Both the position numbers and the translations under genes were made by a program. From the NCBI RefSeq assembly GCF_900109195.1, contig NZ_FNZG01000006.1, positions 1 to 64,000 of the forward strand: a stretch of DNA of 64,000 nt, written 5' to 3'. This document shows, in pieces, positions 7,345 through 16,232 of this stretch. The notes below the pieces were generated by a model. The model searched no databases and was not told where the DNA came from. It saw only the letters and a program-made list of their open reading frames with translations. Origin of the DNA: Pseudooceanicola nitratireducens (GTDB lineage Bacteria > Pseudomonadota > Alphaproteobacteria > Rhodobacterales > Rhodobacteraceae). Within the stretch, counting starts at the first letter, position 1. Every line of letters begins with the position of its first letter.

Positions 7345-10209
7345 TTACGCCTCCTGTCCGTTGGTGTCGTCTTCGGGGCGGGACGGGTCGATGTCCATGG
7401 CGTGTTCGCTGACGTTCATGTCCGCCGTCCGCGCGAGGCGCGAGAAGGAATGCAGCGACAGCATCACCGCCCCCACGACCGCCAGGAAGACGCCCAGGTC
7501 AAAGCCCATGGCGGTGGCCAGCTCGAACTCCTCCATCGGGGGGATGCGGAAATAGCCGAAGGCCGAGGTCAGGAAGGGCTTGCCCGCGTACCAGGCCCCG
7601 ATGCCGGTCAGCCCGGCCACCAGCACGCCCGCGCCGATGATCCCGTGATAGGGGAAACGCTGGCGCGCATCGGCCCAGGCAAAGCCCGAGGCCATATATT
7701 GCACCACCACGGCAATCGCCACGATCAGACCGGCGATGAAGCCTCCGCCCGGCTGGTTGTGGCCGCGCAGGAAAATATAGACCCCGACCATCAGGAACAG
7801 CGGCAGCATGACCCGCGTCATGACCACCATCATCAGCGGGTGCGCATCGCCCGCGCGGGGCTGATCCGGCTTGCGGTTCAGCAGCCGCGCCCGCACCGGG
7901 CTGGACAGCAGCGTTTCGGTCAGCGCGTAGATCACCAGCGCGGCGATCCCCAGCACGATGATTTCGCCAAAGGTGTCGAAGCCACGGAAATCCACCAGGA
8001 TGACGTTCACCACATTGGTGCCGCCGCCGCCCTTGTAGGAATTCGCCAGGTGGTATTCGGAGATCGAGGGCGAGGCGAAATCCCGCATCAGGATCGAATA
8101 GATCAGGCTGGAGGAGGCAAGACCCCCGGCCACGGCGATCACCCCGTCGCGCAGCCGCCGCAGCCCGCCGCTTTCCACGGGGGTGGTGTTGGGCAGGAAG
8201 TTCAACGCCAGCAGCATCAGGATGATCGTCACCACCTCGACCGAGATCTGGGTCAGCGCCAGGTCGGGGGCCGAGAAGAAGTTGAACCCCATGGAAACCA
8301 TGAGCCCGATCACCCCCATCAGGATCAGCGCCCGCAGGCGGTTGCGATGGTGGATGACCAGCAGAAGCGCCGCGCCGACCAGCAACAGCCAGCCCGCGAT
8401 GGCAATGGGCGTCACCGGGGTCAGGGCGCGGGTTTCCGGCCCGACCGACCCGGAGGTCCAGGCGTGCAGGCCGACGGCCACCACCGTGACGCCAAAGATC
8501 GCCGCATAACGGGTCAGCGATCCGTCGTGCAGCCGGCGGGTGACCCCCTGGGCGGCATGGACGCAGGCGGCGATGACCCGGTCAAAGATCGCCTTGGCCT
8601 CGGGCCTTGGCGCGGCGTCCCAGCCGCGCGACAGCGGGGCGAAGATCGCCAGCAGGATCAGCCCTCCGACCACCGCGATGGCGGACATCATCAGCGCCGG
8701 GGTCAGCCCGTGCCAGATCTTCAGGTGCACGTCGGGCAGGGGCAGGATACCGCCCAGAACGTCCTCGGTCACGGCGAAGACCAGCGGTTCCGCCACGAAG
8801 GGCGCGATGCCGATCAGCACGACCAGGACGGTCAGCAACGCCGGAGAGAAATACATCCCGAAGTTCGGATCATGCGGTTTCGCTGGATAATCGTCGCGTA
8901 CCGGGCCCAGGAAGGTATGCACGATGAACCGGAAGGAATAGGCGGCCGAGAACAGCGCGCCCACGGTCGCCAGCACCGGCACCAGCCAGGGGGTCGCGTA
9001 AAGCGTGGTATGCGCGGCCTCTTCCAGCATCATTTCCTTCGACAGGAACCCGTTCAGCAGCGGGATGCCCGCCATCGACAGCGCCGCGATGGTGGCGATG
9101 GTGAAGGTCACAGGCATCAGCTTGCGCAGCCCGCCGAGGGCGGGGATGTGGCGTGTGTGGGCCTCGTGATCGACGATGCCCGCGGTCATGAAAAGCGCGG
9201 CCTTGAAGGTGGCGTGATTCATGATGTGAAAGACCGCCGCCATCGCGCCATAGCTTGTCCCCGTGCCCAGAAGCATGGTGATCAGGCCCAGGTGGCTGAC
9301 CGTCGAAAAGGCCAGCAGCGCCTTGAGGTCGTGTTTGAACAGGCCGATGACCGCGCCCAGGACCATCGTCACCAGCCCCGCAGTCGTCACGATGTAGAAC
9401 CAGGCGTCGGTGCCCGACAGCACCGGCCAGAGCCGCGCCATCAGGAAGATCCCCGCCTTCACCATGGTGGCCGAATGCAGATAGGCCGAGACCGGCGTCG
9501 GCGCGGCCATGGCGTGCGGCAGCCAGAAGTGGAAGGGGAATTGCGCGGACTTGGTGAAACAGCCCAGAAGGATCAGGATCAACGCAGGCAGATACAGCGG
9601 TGAGGCCTGGATCGCCTCGCGGTTTTCCAGGATCACGGTCAGGTCATAAGACCCGACGATCTGGCCCAGCATCATCATGCCGCCGATCATCGCCAGCCCG
9701 CCCATTCCGGTCACGGTCAGCGCCATGCGCGCGCCCTGACGCCCTTCGGGCAGGTGCTTCCAATAGCCGATCAGCAGGAAGGACGAGAGCGAGGTGAGTT
9801 CCCAGAACACCAGCAACATCAGGATGTTGTCGCACAGCACCACGCCGATCATCGCGCCCTGGAACAGCAGGAGATAGCTGTAGAATTCCCCCATGTTGTC
9901 TTCGCGCGACAGGTAGTAGCGGCCATAGATGATCACCAGCATGCCGATGCCCAGGATCATCAGCCCGAACAGAAGCCCCAGCCCGTCCAGGTAGAAATTC
10001 GCGTTCAGCCCCAGACCGGGAAGCCAGTCCAACCGCGCGGTGACGATCCCGCCCGCCATCACCGTGGGCACATGGGTCAGAAGGCCGATGAAGGCCGCCA
10101 ATGTCACCCAGAGCGTCGCGAGGGCACAGGCCCGGCGTCCGGCGGCGATCATCAGGCCCGGCATGAGGGCGCCGATAAAGGGCAGGGCGACGATGAGGAA
10201 TAGCGACAT
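7345..10209 (-). CDS. mnhA: monovalent cation/H+ antiporter subunit A, fused A-B type
   Basis: Largest antiporter subunit, 954 residues. The N-terminal 750 or so residues are NuoL-like, with the proton-path segments T-K-S-A-Q-F-P-F-H-F-W-L-P and S-A-T-M-V-K-A-G-I. The C-terminal part from about residue 790 matches subunit B (G-H-N-Q-P-G-G-G-F-I-A-G-L-I). No separate mnhB gene exists in the operon, so this is the A-B fusion known from rhizobial PhaAB. As first gene it probably follows a promoter in the 355-bp region upstream. The complex exports sodium or potassium against protons and supports salt and alkaline tolerance. Confidence 0.95.
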   Translation of the reverse strand: MSLFLIVALPFIGALMPGLMIAAGRRACALATLWVTLAAFIGLLTHVPTVMAGGIVTARLDWLPGLGLNANFYLDGLGLLFGLMILGIGMLVIIYGRYYLSREDNMGEFYSYLLLFQGAMIGVVLCDNILMLLVFWELTSLSSFLLIGYWKHLPEGRQGARMALTVTGMGGLAMIGGMMMLGQIVGSYDLTVILENREAIQASPLYLPALILILLGCFTKSAQFPFHFWLPHAMAAPTPVSAYLHSATMVKAGIFLMARLWPVLSGTDAWFYIVTTAGLVTMVLGAVIGLFKHDLKALLAFSTVSHLGLITMLLGTGTSYGAMAAVFHIMNHATFKAALFMTAGIVDHEAHTRHIPALGGLRKLMPVTFTIATIAALSMAGIPLLNGFLSKEMMLEEAAHTTLYATPWLVPVLATVGALFSAAYSFRFIVHTFLGPVRDDYPAKPHDPNFGMYFSPALLTVLVVLIGIAPFVAEPLVFAVTEDVLGGILPLPDVHLKIWHGLTPALMMSAIAVVGGLILLAIFAPLSRGWDAAPRPEAKAIFDRVIAACVHAAQGVTRRLHDGSLTRYAAIFGVTVVAVGLHAWTSGSVGPETRALTPVTPIAIAGWLLLVGAALLLVIHHRNRLRALILMGVIGLMVSMGFNFFSAPDLALTQISVEVVTIILMLLALNFLPNTTPVESGGLRRLRDGVIAVAGGLASSSLIYSILMRDFASPSISEYHLANSYKGGGGTNVVNVILVDFRGFDTFGEIIVLGIAALVIYALTETLLSSPVRARLLNRKPDQPRAGDAHPLMMVVMTRVMLPLFLMVGVYIFLRGHNQPGGGFIAGLIVAIAVVVQYMASGFAWADARQRFPYHGIIGAGVLVAGLTGIGAWYAGKPFLTSAFGYFRIPPMEEFELATAMGFDLGVFLAVVGAVMLSLHSFSRLARTADMNVSEHAMDIDPSRPEDDTNGQEA

Positions 10210-10564
10210 GTCAGTCCTTTGGTCCAGGGTCCGGGCGGTTCAGACGCCCCCGATGGTCCCGCAAGACTGACGCAACCCGGGCACAAGGCAAGCCTTTCCG
10301 GAAATGCTCACGCAGATTTTGGCCCGGCCAGGGGGCGGTCCCGGACCGGGACCAGGGCATGGGGCGCGAATGTCGCGTCAGATGCGGCCTGGGCGCGGCC
10401 GTGGTGTATTCAGCAACAATATTGTGGCTGACCCGCCGTCCTGCAACAGTTTCACGACGATTTTCCTACCGAATCTGCACATTTCGATGCTTGGTCGGTT
10501 CTTCGGTGATGCCGGGCCGGCCTGCGGCGCCTGTCGGGATGTCTTCCCCGGGGGATCGCCTGGC
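10210..10564. other. 355-bp non-coding region upstream of mnhA, with two palindromes
   Basis: No gene is apparent between the LuxR-type gene and mnhA, which both read leftward. The region holds a perfect 17-bp palindrome, GGTCCCGGACCGGGACC (10337-10353), and a 10-bp palindrome ACAATATTGT (10416-10425). It should contain the antiporter promoter and possibly a terminator for the regulator gene. I could not pick convincing -35/-10 boxes. Confidence 0.5.
10337..10353. promoter_or_regulatory. 17-bp perfect palindrome upstream of mnhA
   Basis: GGTCCCGG-A-CCGGGACC lies about 130 bp before the mnhA start. It could be an operator or, in RNA, a GC-rich hairpin in the leader. No T-run follows on either strand, so a terminator is less likely. 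Confidence 0.4.
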
Positions 10565-11173
10565 TCAGCTGCCCTCGCCGCTGCGCGACACCACGTGGTC
10601 CGATCCGATGCCGCCAAGCGACTGGAACAGACCGTTGGAATTGCTGACACCGAATTTCTTGAGCAGTTTCGCCCGGTAGACCTCGACCGTGCGATACGAC
10701 AGCTCTAGCTGGTTGGCGATCTCCTTGCTGGTCAGACCGTCGGCCAGATAGGAAATGATTTCCCGTTCGCGCCGGGTCAGCGGCAGGTAGGGCCGGGTCA
10801 GCGACAGGTCCGCAAAGCTCCAGACGGCGCGGGCCAGGGGCGCGTCGGGGGTGAAGGAATGCCCCCGCACCCGGCACCAGAACAGCGTGCCGGACTTTTT
10901 CCGCATCACCCGTTCGTCCCAGTAGGTGTTCGTTTCGCGCAGCTGCTGCACGCCCCGATCGCGGATGTTCACGAATTCCTCGTCCGTCGGATAGAGCATC
11001 GCAAATACTTGATTTCGCAGGTCTTCCGGCGCGTATTCGAACATCTCGGCGAAGGCTGCGTTGCAGTCGCGGATCACCCGGTTTTCGGTGATCACCAACC
11101 CTACGGGGGCGTATGCATAGGCCAGTTCGGCGAAGTCGCCGGTGGCGAAGGCCTCGTCTATACGTATTTCCAC
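10565..11173 (-). CDS. PAS domain-containing LuxR-family transcriptional regulator
   Basis: Regulator of 202 residues with an N-terminal PAS fold (about residues 15-125, including A-P-V-G-L-V-I-T-E-N and an R-K-K-S-G-T-L-F-W-C-R core) and a C-terminal LuxR helix-turn-helix (L-T-R-R-E-R-E-I-I-S-Y-L-A-D-G-L then T-S-K-E-I-A-N-Q-L). I prefer a GTG start at 11173, preceded by GCGAGG with good spacing; a TTG at 11242 would add 23 residues that do not look like PAS sequence. It is divergent from the ABC transporter operon starting at 11277 and probably senses a small ligand to control it; that link is inference from position. Confidence 0.85.
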   Translation of the reverse strand: MEIRIDEAFATGDFAELAYAYAPVGLVITENRVIRDCNAAFAEMFEYAPEDLRNQVFAMLYPTDEEFVNIRDRGVQQLRETNTYWDERVMRKKSGTLFWCRVRGHSFTPDAPLARAVWSFADLSLTRPYLPLTRREREIISYLADGLTSKEIANQLELSYRTVEVYRAKLLKKFGVSNSNGLFQSLGGIGSDHVVSRSGEGS

Positions 11174-11276
11174 AATATTGCCTCGCAGCCTCTCTGGCGT
11201 GATCCTGTGGCCAAGGTAGGGCGGCCTTGTGTTGTTTTGCAACGGTCAGCCACTCTGCCATCAACGGGAGGATATC

Positions 11277-12479
11277 ATGAATATTTTCAAGCGACTCTTT
11301 GCGGGCGCCGTGATCGGCCTGGCCGCGACCTCGGCCGTGCAGGCCCAGGATCCGATCAAGATCGCCCTGATCCACGGGCTCTCGGGCTCGAGCTTCGAGG
11401 CCTTTTCGAAACAGGCCCAGACCGGGTTCGAGATGGGCATCGAATATGGCACCGGCGGCACCGGCGAAATCAACGGCCGTCCGATCGAGGTGATCATCAA
11501 GGACACCCAGTTCAAACCCGACGTCGCCCGCGCCGTCCTGGCCGAGGCCTATGGCGACGATGAGGTCCTGCTGGCCGTCGGCGCGACCTCGTCCGGCGTG
11601 ACCGTGGGGATGCTGCCCATTGCCGAAGAATACGAGAAGATCCTGATCGTGGAACCGGCCGTGGCCGACAGCCTGACAGGGCCGGACAGCAACCGCTATG
11701 TCTTCAAGACCTCGCGCAATTCGTCCATGGACATGCAGGCCCAGGCACTGGCGCTGCAGCCCGATGACAACCTGGTCGTCGCCACCCTGGCCGAGGATTA
11801 CGCCTTCGGCCGCGACGGGATTTCCGCCTTCAAGGCGGCCCTTGACGGTACCGGCGCCACCGTGGTGACCGAAGAATATGTGCCGCAGGGCACCACCGAC
11901 TTCACCGCCGTGGCGGAACGCATGTTCAACGCGCTGAAGGACAAGGACGGTCGCAAGGTCATCCTGATCTACATCGCCGGTGGCGGCGACGCGCCCGGCA
12001 AGATCCAGGCGATGGACCCGTCGCGCTACGGGATCGAGATCTCCATGGGCGGTCACATCCTGCCGGTGCTGCCGACCTACAAGCGGTTCCCCGGCATGGA
12101 AGGCGCGGTCTACTATTACTACGAGGCCTTCGAGAACGAGGTGAACGACTGGCTGGTCAAGGAACACATGGCGCGGTTCGACAGCCCGCCGGATTTCTTC
12201 ACCGCCGGTGGCATGTCGGCCGCCCTGGCCGTGGTCAAGGCGCTGCAGACTGCGCCCGACTATGAGACCGAGACGCTGATCGCGACCATGGAGGGCATGT
12301 CCTGGGATACGCCCAAGGGTCAGATGACCTTCCGTCCGGAAGATCACCAGGCGCTGCAGGACATGCTGCACTTCAAGATCAAGGTGGATGACGCCGTCGA
12401 CTGGGCGATCCCGGAAAAAGTCCGGATCATCCCCGCCGAGGAAATGAACATCCCCCTCGGTCGCGACAATTCGAAGTAA
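11277..12479 (+). CDS. ABC transporter substrate-binding protein (Leu/Ile/Val-binding type)
   Basis: Periplasmic type I binding protein of 400 residues, first gene of a complete branched-chain-type ABC operon. A signal peptide ends near A-V-Q-A (residue 22) and the mature part begins Q-D-P-I-K-I-A-L-I-H-G-L-S-G. The ATG at 11277 is preceded by GGGAGGATATC; an upstream in-frame ATG lacks such a site. Such proteins bind amino acids, amides, urea or aromatic acids. The hydrolase at the operon end hints at an ester or amide substrate. Divergent from the PAS-LuxR gene, 103 bp apart. Confidence 0.9.
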   Translation: MNIFKRLFAGAVIGLAATSAVQAQDPIKIALIHGLSGSSFEAFSKQAQTGFEMGIEYGTGGTGEINGRPIEVIIKDTQFKPDVARAVLAEAYGDDEVLLAVGATSSGVTVGMLPIAEEYEKILIVEPAVADSLTGPDSNRYVFKTSRNSSMDMQAQALALQPDDNLVVATLAEDYAFGRDGISAFKAALDGTGATVVTEEYVPQGTTDFTAVAERMFNALKDKDGRKVILIYIAGGGDAPGKIQAMDPSRYGIEISMGGHILPVLPTYKRFPGMEGAVYYYYEAFENEVNDWLVKEHMARFDSPPDFFTAGGMSAALAVVKALQTAPDYETETLIATMEGMSWDTPKGQMTFRPEDHQALQDMLHFKIKVDDAVDWAIPEKVRIIPAEEMNIPLGRDNSK

Positions 12480-12485
12480 AGGCGG

Positions 12486-12524
12486 GAGGGGGGCGCTGCC
12501 CCCCTCTTGAGCCCAAGGGCTCAA
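12486..12524 (+). terminator. two tandem hairpins after the binding-protein gene
   Basis: GAGGGGGGC-GCT-GCCCCCCTC (12486-12506) is followed directly by TTGAGCCC-AA-GGGCTCAA (12507-12524). They sit 6 bp after the binding-protein stop and 120 bp before the ATPase gene. Stem loops here commonly raise the level of binding-protein message over the membrane genes, by partial termination or by protecting the 3' end. The following CCCCGGGATATTTTCGGCA string resembles short intergenic elements I associate with gene ends in this group. Confidence 0.6.
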
Positions 12525-12645
12525 TTCACCCCCCGGGATATTTTCGGCAAGAGGATGAGGGCAGGGATTTTCCCTGGCTGATCCTGTCGCGGGGGATCCT
12601 GCAGGAGGGGGCGCGCGCTTTCCCCTGCACCGCATCAGAACGGCG

Positions 12646-13419
12646 ATGATCATGAGTGTACCTTCCCTTTCCACCCGCGAGCTGACCATCCGGTTCGGCG
12701 GACATGTGGCCGTCAACGCGGTCAGCTGCGATTTCCATCCCGGAGAGCTGACGGTGATCGTCGGCCCGAACGGGGCCGGGAAGACCACCTATTTCAACCT
12801 GATCTCGGGTCAGCTGACCGCGAGTTCGGGGATTGTGACCAAGGACGGGACCGATATCACCCGGCTGTCGCCTTCGGCGCGGGCGGGGCAGGGGATCGGG
12901 CGGGCCTTTCAGCTGACCAACCTGTTTCCGCAGCTGACCGTATTGGAGAACATCCGCCTGGCCGTGCAGGCGCGGGCCGGGCAGGGCTGGCGCATGTTCC
13001 GGCCGGTGTCGCAGTTCCGGGGCCTGACGGAGAAGGCGGAACACTACCTGGAGCGCACAAGGCTGACCGCGCTGGCGCATCAGACCGCCGCCAACCTGCC
13101 GCATGGGGATCAGCGCAAGCTGGAGGTCGCGCTGCTGATGGCGATGGAGCCTGACATCTACATGTTCGACGAACCCACGGCCGGAATGAGCCTGGACCAC
13201 GCGCCGGACGTTCTGGACCTGATTGCCGGGATCAAATCCGACCCGACCAAGACCGTGCTTCTGGTGGAACACAAGATGGACGTGGTCCGCGCCCTGGCCG
13301 ACCGCATCATCGTCTTGCACAATGGCGAACTTCTGGCCGATGGCGACCCGGCAGAGGTCATGTCGAGCCAGATCGTGCGCGACGTCTACCTGGGCAATGC
13401 GACGGAGGAAACCGCATGA
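12646..13419 (+). CDS. ABC transporter ATP-binding protein, LivG-like
   Basis: ATPase of 257 residues for the branched-chain-type transporter. Walker A is G-P-N-G-A-G-K-T-T near residue 44. Walker B ends M-F-D-E-P-T-A-G-M, and the switch histidine lies in L-L-V-E-H-K-M-D. The usual signature is present as N-L-P-H-G-D-Q-R-K-L, a LivG variant of LSGGQ. Two ATGs are possible, 12646 and 12652; neither has a strong ribosome site. The end overlaps the next ATPase gene by four bases. Confidence 0.93.
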   Translation: MIMSVPSLSTRELTIRFGGHVAVNAVSCDFHPGELTVIVGPNGAGKTTYFNLISGQLTASSGIVTKDGTDITRLSPSARAGQGIGRAFQLTNLFPQLTVLENIRLAVQARAGQGWRMFRPVSQFRGLTEKAEHYLERTRLTALAHQTAANLPHGDQRKLEVALLMAMEPDIYMFDEPTAGMSLDHAPDVLDLIAGIKSDPTKTVLLVEHKMDVVRALADRIIVLHNGELLADGDPAEVMSSQIVRDVYLGNATEETA

Positions 13420-14120
13420 GCCTTTTGTCCCTGCGCCAGATGAAAACCGACATCGGCCAGTATTCCGTGCTGCATGATGTCACCTTTGATGTGCCCGAGG
13501 GCGGGGTCTTTGTCCTGCTGGGTCGCAACGGGGCCGGCAAGACGACCACGCTGCGGTCGATCATGGGGCTTTGGCAGCCCTCGCCGGGGTCGGTGCTGTT
13601 CCGGGGCGAGGATATCACCGCCCTGCACACCGCCCAGATCGCCCGTAAGGGGATTGCCTATGTGCCGGAAAACATGGGGATCTTTGGCACGCTGACCGTG
13701 GACGAAAACCTGGTGCTGGCCACTGCCAACGGGCGGTTCGATCCGGCGCGGCTGAAGCGCATCCACGCGCTGTTCCCCGCGCTTGAGAAATTCCGCGACA
13801 AACAGGCCTGGAGCCTGTCGGGCGGGCAGAAGCAGATGCTGTCGGTCGCCCGGGCGATCATCGAACCGCGCGACCTGATCCTGATTGATGAACCAACCAA
13901 GGGGCTGGCACCGTCCATCGTCGCCGCCATGGGAGAGGCCTTTCGCGAGATCAGCGCCGACACGACGATCCTGCTGGTCGAGCAGAACTACAATTTCGCC
14001 CGGTCCCTGGGCCGCGACATGGCCGTGATCGACGACGGCCGCGTGGCCCACACCGGATCGATGGAGAGCTTTGCCGCCGACAAGGCATTGCAGGACCGGC
14101 TGCTGAGCCTGTCGGTCTGA
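13416..14120 (+). CDS. ABC transporter ATP-binding protein, LivF-like
   Basis: Second ATPase, 234 residues. It has Walker A G-R-N-G-A-G-K-T-T, the signature W-S-L-S-G-G-Q-K-Q-M, Walker B L-I-L-I-D-E-P-T-K-G-L-A-P and the LivF-typical V-E-Q-N-Y. It starts inside the stop of the LivG-like gene (ATGA) and pairs with it to form the nucleotide-binding dimer. Length is normal for LivF. Confidence 0.94.
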   Translation: MSLLSLRQMKTDIGQYSVLHDVTFDVPEGGVFVLLGRNGAGKTTTLRSIMGLWQPSPGSVLFRGEDITALHTAQIARKGIAYVPENMGIFGTLTVDENLVLATANGRFDPARLKRIHALFPALEKFRDKQAWSLSGGQKQMLSVARAIIEPRDLILIDEPTKGLAPSIVAAMGEAFREISADTTILLVEQNYNFARSLGRDMAVIDDGRVAHTGSMESFAADKALQDRLLSLSV

Positions 14121-14130
14121 GGGGGATGGA

Positions 14131-15135
14131 ATGCGCAGACTGACAACAACCTTGGAAACCACGCTTGGCCGGTTCGGCGGCGTGAACCTTTTGCCGGTGG
14201 CGGTGGCGCTGGTGGCCTTCGTGCTGATCGGCGCGCCCTCGTCCTGGCTGACGCTGACGGTGGCTGGGCTGGCCATGGGCATGATGCTGTTTCTCATGGC
14301 ATCGGGCCTTAGTCTGGTTTTCGGCCTGATGGACGTGCTGAACTTTGGCCATTCGGCCTTTGTCAGCTTCGGGGCCTTTGTCTCGGCCACGGTGCTGGCG
14401 GGCATGGGGGCCTGGCTGACGGCGGACAGCTGGGTGCTGAATTCGCTGGCGCTGGCGGCGTCCTACCTGGCGGCGATCTGCTTTGGCCTGGTGGCCGGCT
14501 GGTTCTTTGAAACGGTGATCATCAAGCCGGTCTACCGCGACCACCTGCGCCAGATCCTGATCACCATCGGCGCGATGATCGTGGCGGAACAGGCGATCCT
14601 GGCCTTCTGGGGCGGCACGCCCTTTTCCGTCGCGCGGCCGCATTTCCTGGAAGGGTCCTGGATCATCGGCGACGTCTCGATCGAGATCTACCGCGCCTTC
14701 GCCTTCACCCTGGGGGCGGCGGTCTTCGTGATGCTGTTCTTCGTGCTGAACCGCACCCGCATCGGGTTGCTGATCCGCGCCGGCGTCGAGGACCGCGAGA
14801 TGGTCGAGGCGCTTGGCTTCCGGGTCGACCGGCTGTTCATCGGGGTCTTCATGCTTGGCTCGGCCCTGGCTGCTTTGGGCGGCGCCATGTGGGCGGGATA
14901 CGAGACGCTGATTACCCCGCACATGGGGGCGGAACTGATGATCGTGGTCTTCATCGTGGTGATTATCGGCGGTTTAGGGTCGATCGAGGGCACGCTTCTG
15001 GGCGCGATCATGGTCGGGCTGATGTCGAACTACATCGGCTTTCTGGCCCCGAAACTGGCGCTGGCGTCGAACATGATCCTGATGGTGGCAATCCTGCTGT
15101 GGCGGCCGAACGGCCTGCGCCCGGCGGTGAAATAA
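14131..15135 (+). CDS. branched-chain-type ABC transporter permease, LivH-like
   Basis: Inner-membrane permease of 334 residues with eight or more hydrophobic helices. The LivH pattern S-L-V-F-G-L-M-D-V-L-N-F-G-H is near residue 60 and the E-A-L-G-F-R-V-D coupling loop to the ATPase near residue 230. An N-terminal extension of about 30 residues precedes the first helix. It lies 10 bp after the LivF-like gene with GAGGGGGAT as ribosome site. Confidence 0.93.
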   Translation: MRRLTTTLETTLGRFGGVNLLPVAVALVAFVLIGAPSSWLTLTVAGLAMGMMLFLMASGLSLVFGLMDVLNFGHSAFVSFGAFVSATVLAGMGAWLTADSWVLNSLALAASYLAAICFGLVAGWFFETVIIKPVYRDHLRQILITIGAMIVAEQAILAFWGGTPFSVARPHFLEGSWIIGDVSIEIYRAFAFTLGAAVFVMLFFVLNRTRIGLLIRAGVEDREMVEALGFRVDRLFIGVFMLGSALAALGGAMWAGYETLITPHMGAELMIVVFIVVIIGGLGSIEGTLLGAIMVGLMSNYIGFLAPKLALASNMILMVAILLWRPNGLRPAVK

Positions 15136-15146
15136 GGGGGTTCGAG

Positions 15147-16232
15147 ATGACCAACCAGACAGGCACCCGCACCACCACAGGCACCTTGATCGTCAAGGGG
15201 ACCGTCGCCTTGATCGCAGCACTTCTGCTGTTCGCGCCCTTCCTGTTTCAGGACGTGCGGTCGCTGGAAGTCGCGGCAAGGATCTGCATCTTCATCGTGC
15301 TGGTGGCCAGTTTCGATCTGCTGATCGGCTATACCGGCATCGTCAGCTTTGCCCATACGATGTTCTTCGGCTTCGGGGCCTATGGGGCCGCGATCCTGCT
15401 GAAGCAGATGGGGCCGGGCTGGACTCCGGTCCTTCTTGGGGCTGTGGCGGGCGTTGCGGTGTCCATCGTCTTTGCGGTGGCGATCGGGCTGTTGTCGCTG
15501 CGGGTCAAGGCGATCTTCTTTGCCATGATCACCCTGGCGGCCGCGTCGGTCGTGCTGGTGCTGGCCTCGCAGCTGTCGCATCTGACGGGGGGTGAGGACG
15601 GGATCACCTACAAGGCCCCGGATCTGTTCAAACCCGCAACCAAGCTGCTGACCGATGCCGACGGCAAGGTGCTGAAGGTCTTTGGCGTGCGCATGAACGG
15701 CAAGCTGGCGGCCTATTACTTTGTCTTCGCCTCGTGCCTGGTGCTGTTTCTGGTGATGCTGCGGTTCACCGTGTCGCCCGTGGGCACCGTGCTGAAGGCG
15801 ATCCGCGAAAACGAGGCGCGGGCCGAGGCCATCGGCTATCGCGTTGTGGCCTATCGCACCTTTGTCTTCTGCCTTTCCGCCGCCATCGCGTCGCTTGCGG
15901 GCACGGTCTATGCGGTCTGGCTGAAATACACCGGGCCGGATACGGCGCTGTCCTTTGCCATCATGATCGACATCCTGCTGATGGTGGTGATCGGCGGCAT
16001 GGGCACCATGTGGGGCGCGGTGATCGGGGCGGTGCTGCTGACGCTGGCGCAATATTACCTGCGCGACCTGATGGGCGCGGCTTCGGCGGCGCTGGAGGGC
16101 GTGCCGATCCTGCCCGAGCTGACGGCCCCGGACCGCTGGCTGTTCTGGCTGGGCATCATATTCATCCTGCTGGTCTATTTCTTCCCCAAGGGGATCGCCG
16201 GCACGGCGATGGAGAAAGGGGCGCGGTCATGA
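15147..16232 (+). CDS. branched-chain-type ABC transporter permease, LivM-like
   Basis: Second permease, 361 residues. Signatures include F-D-L-L-I-G-Y-T-G-I-V-S-F-A-H near residue 55 and the coupling loop A-I-R-E-N-E-A-R-A-E-A-I-G-Y. A stretch near residues 150-185 (T-Y-K-A-P-D-L-F-K-P) is a periplasmic insertion longer than in LivM proper. I use the ATG at 15147, 11 bp after the LivH-like stop with AAGGGGGTTCGAG before it. The end overlaps the hydrolase gene by four bases. Confidence 0.93.
   Translation: MTNQTGTRTTTGTLIVKGTVALIAALLLFAPFLFQDVRSLEVAARICIFIVLVASFDLLIGYTGIVSFAHTMFFGFGAYGAAILLKQMGPGWTPVLLGAVAGVAVSIVFAVAIGLLSLRVKAIFFAMITLAAASVVLVLASQLSHLTGGEDGITYKAPDLFKPATKLLTDADGKVLKVFGVRMNGKLAAYYFVFASCLVLFLVMLRFTVSPVGTVLKAIRENEARAEAIGYRVVAYRTFVFCLSAAIASLAGTVYAVWLKYTGPDTALSFAIMIDILLMVVIGGMGTMWGAVIGAVLLTLAQYYLRDLMGAASAALEGVPILPELTAPDRWLFWLGIIFILLVYFFPKGIAGTAMEKGARS

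Noticed and set aside
7249-9603. Long open frame on the plus strand opposite mnhA (784 codons)
   Set aside because: It is antisense to a clear antiporter subunit; its protein is rich in His, Gln, Arg and Asp, as expected from the complement of a GC-biased membrane gene.
10452-12788. Long minus-strand open frame across the regulator and binding-protein genes
   Set aside because: It covers real genes in other frames, and its composition is that of an antisense shadow without domain motifs.
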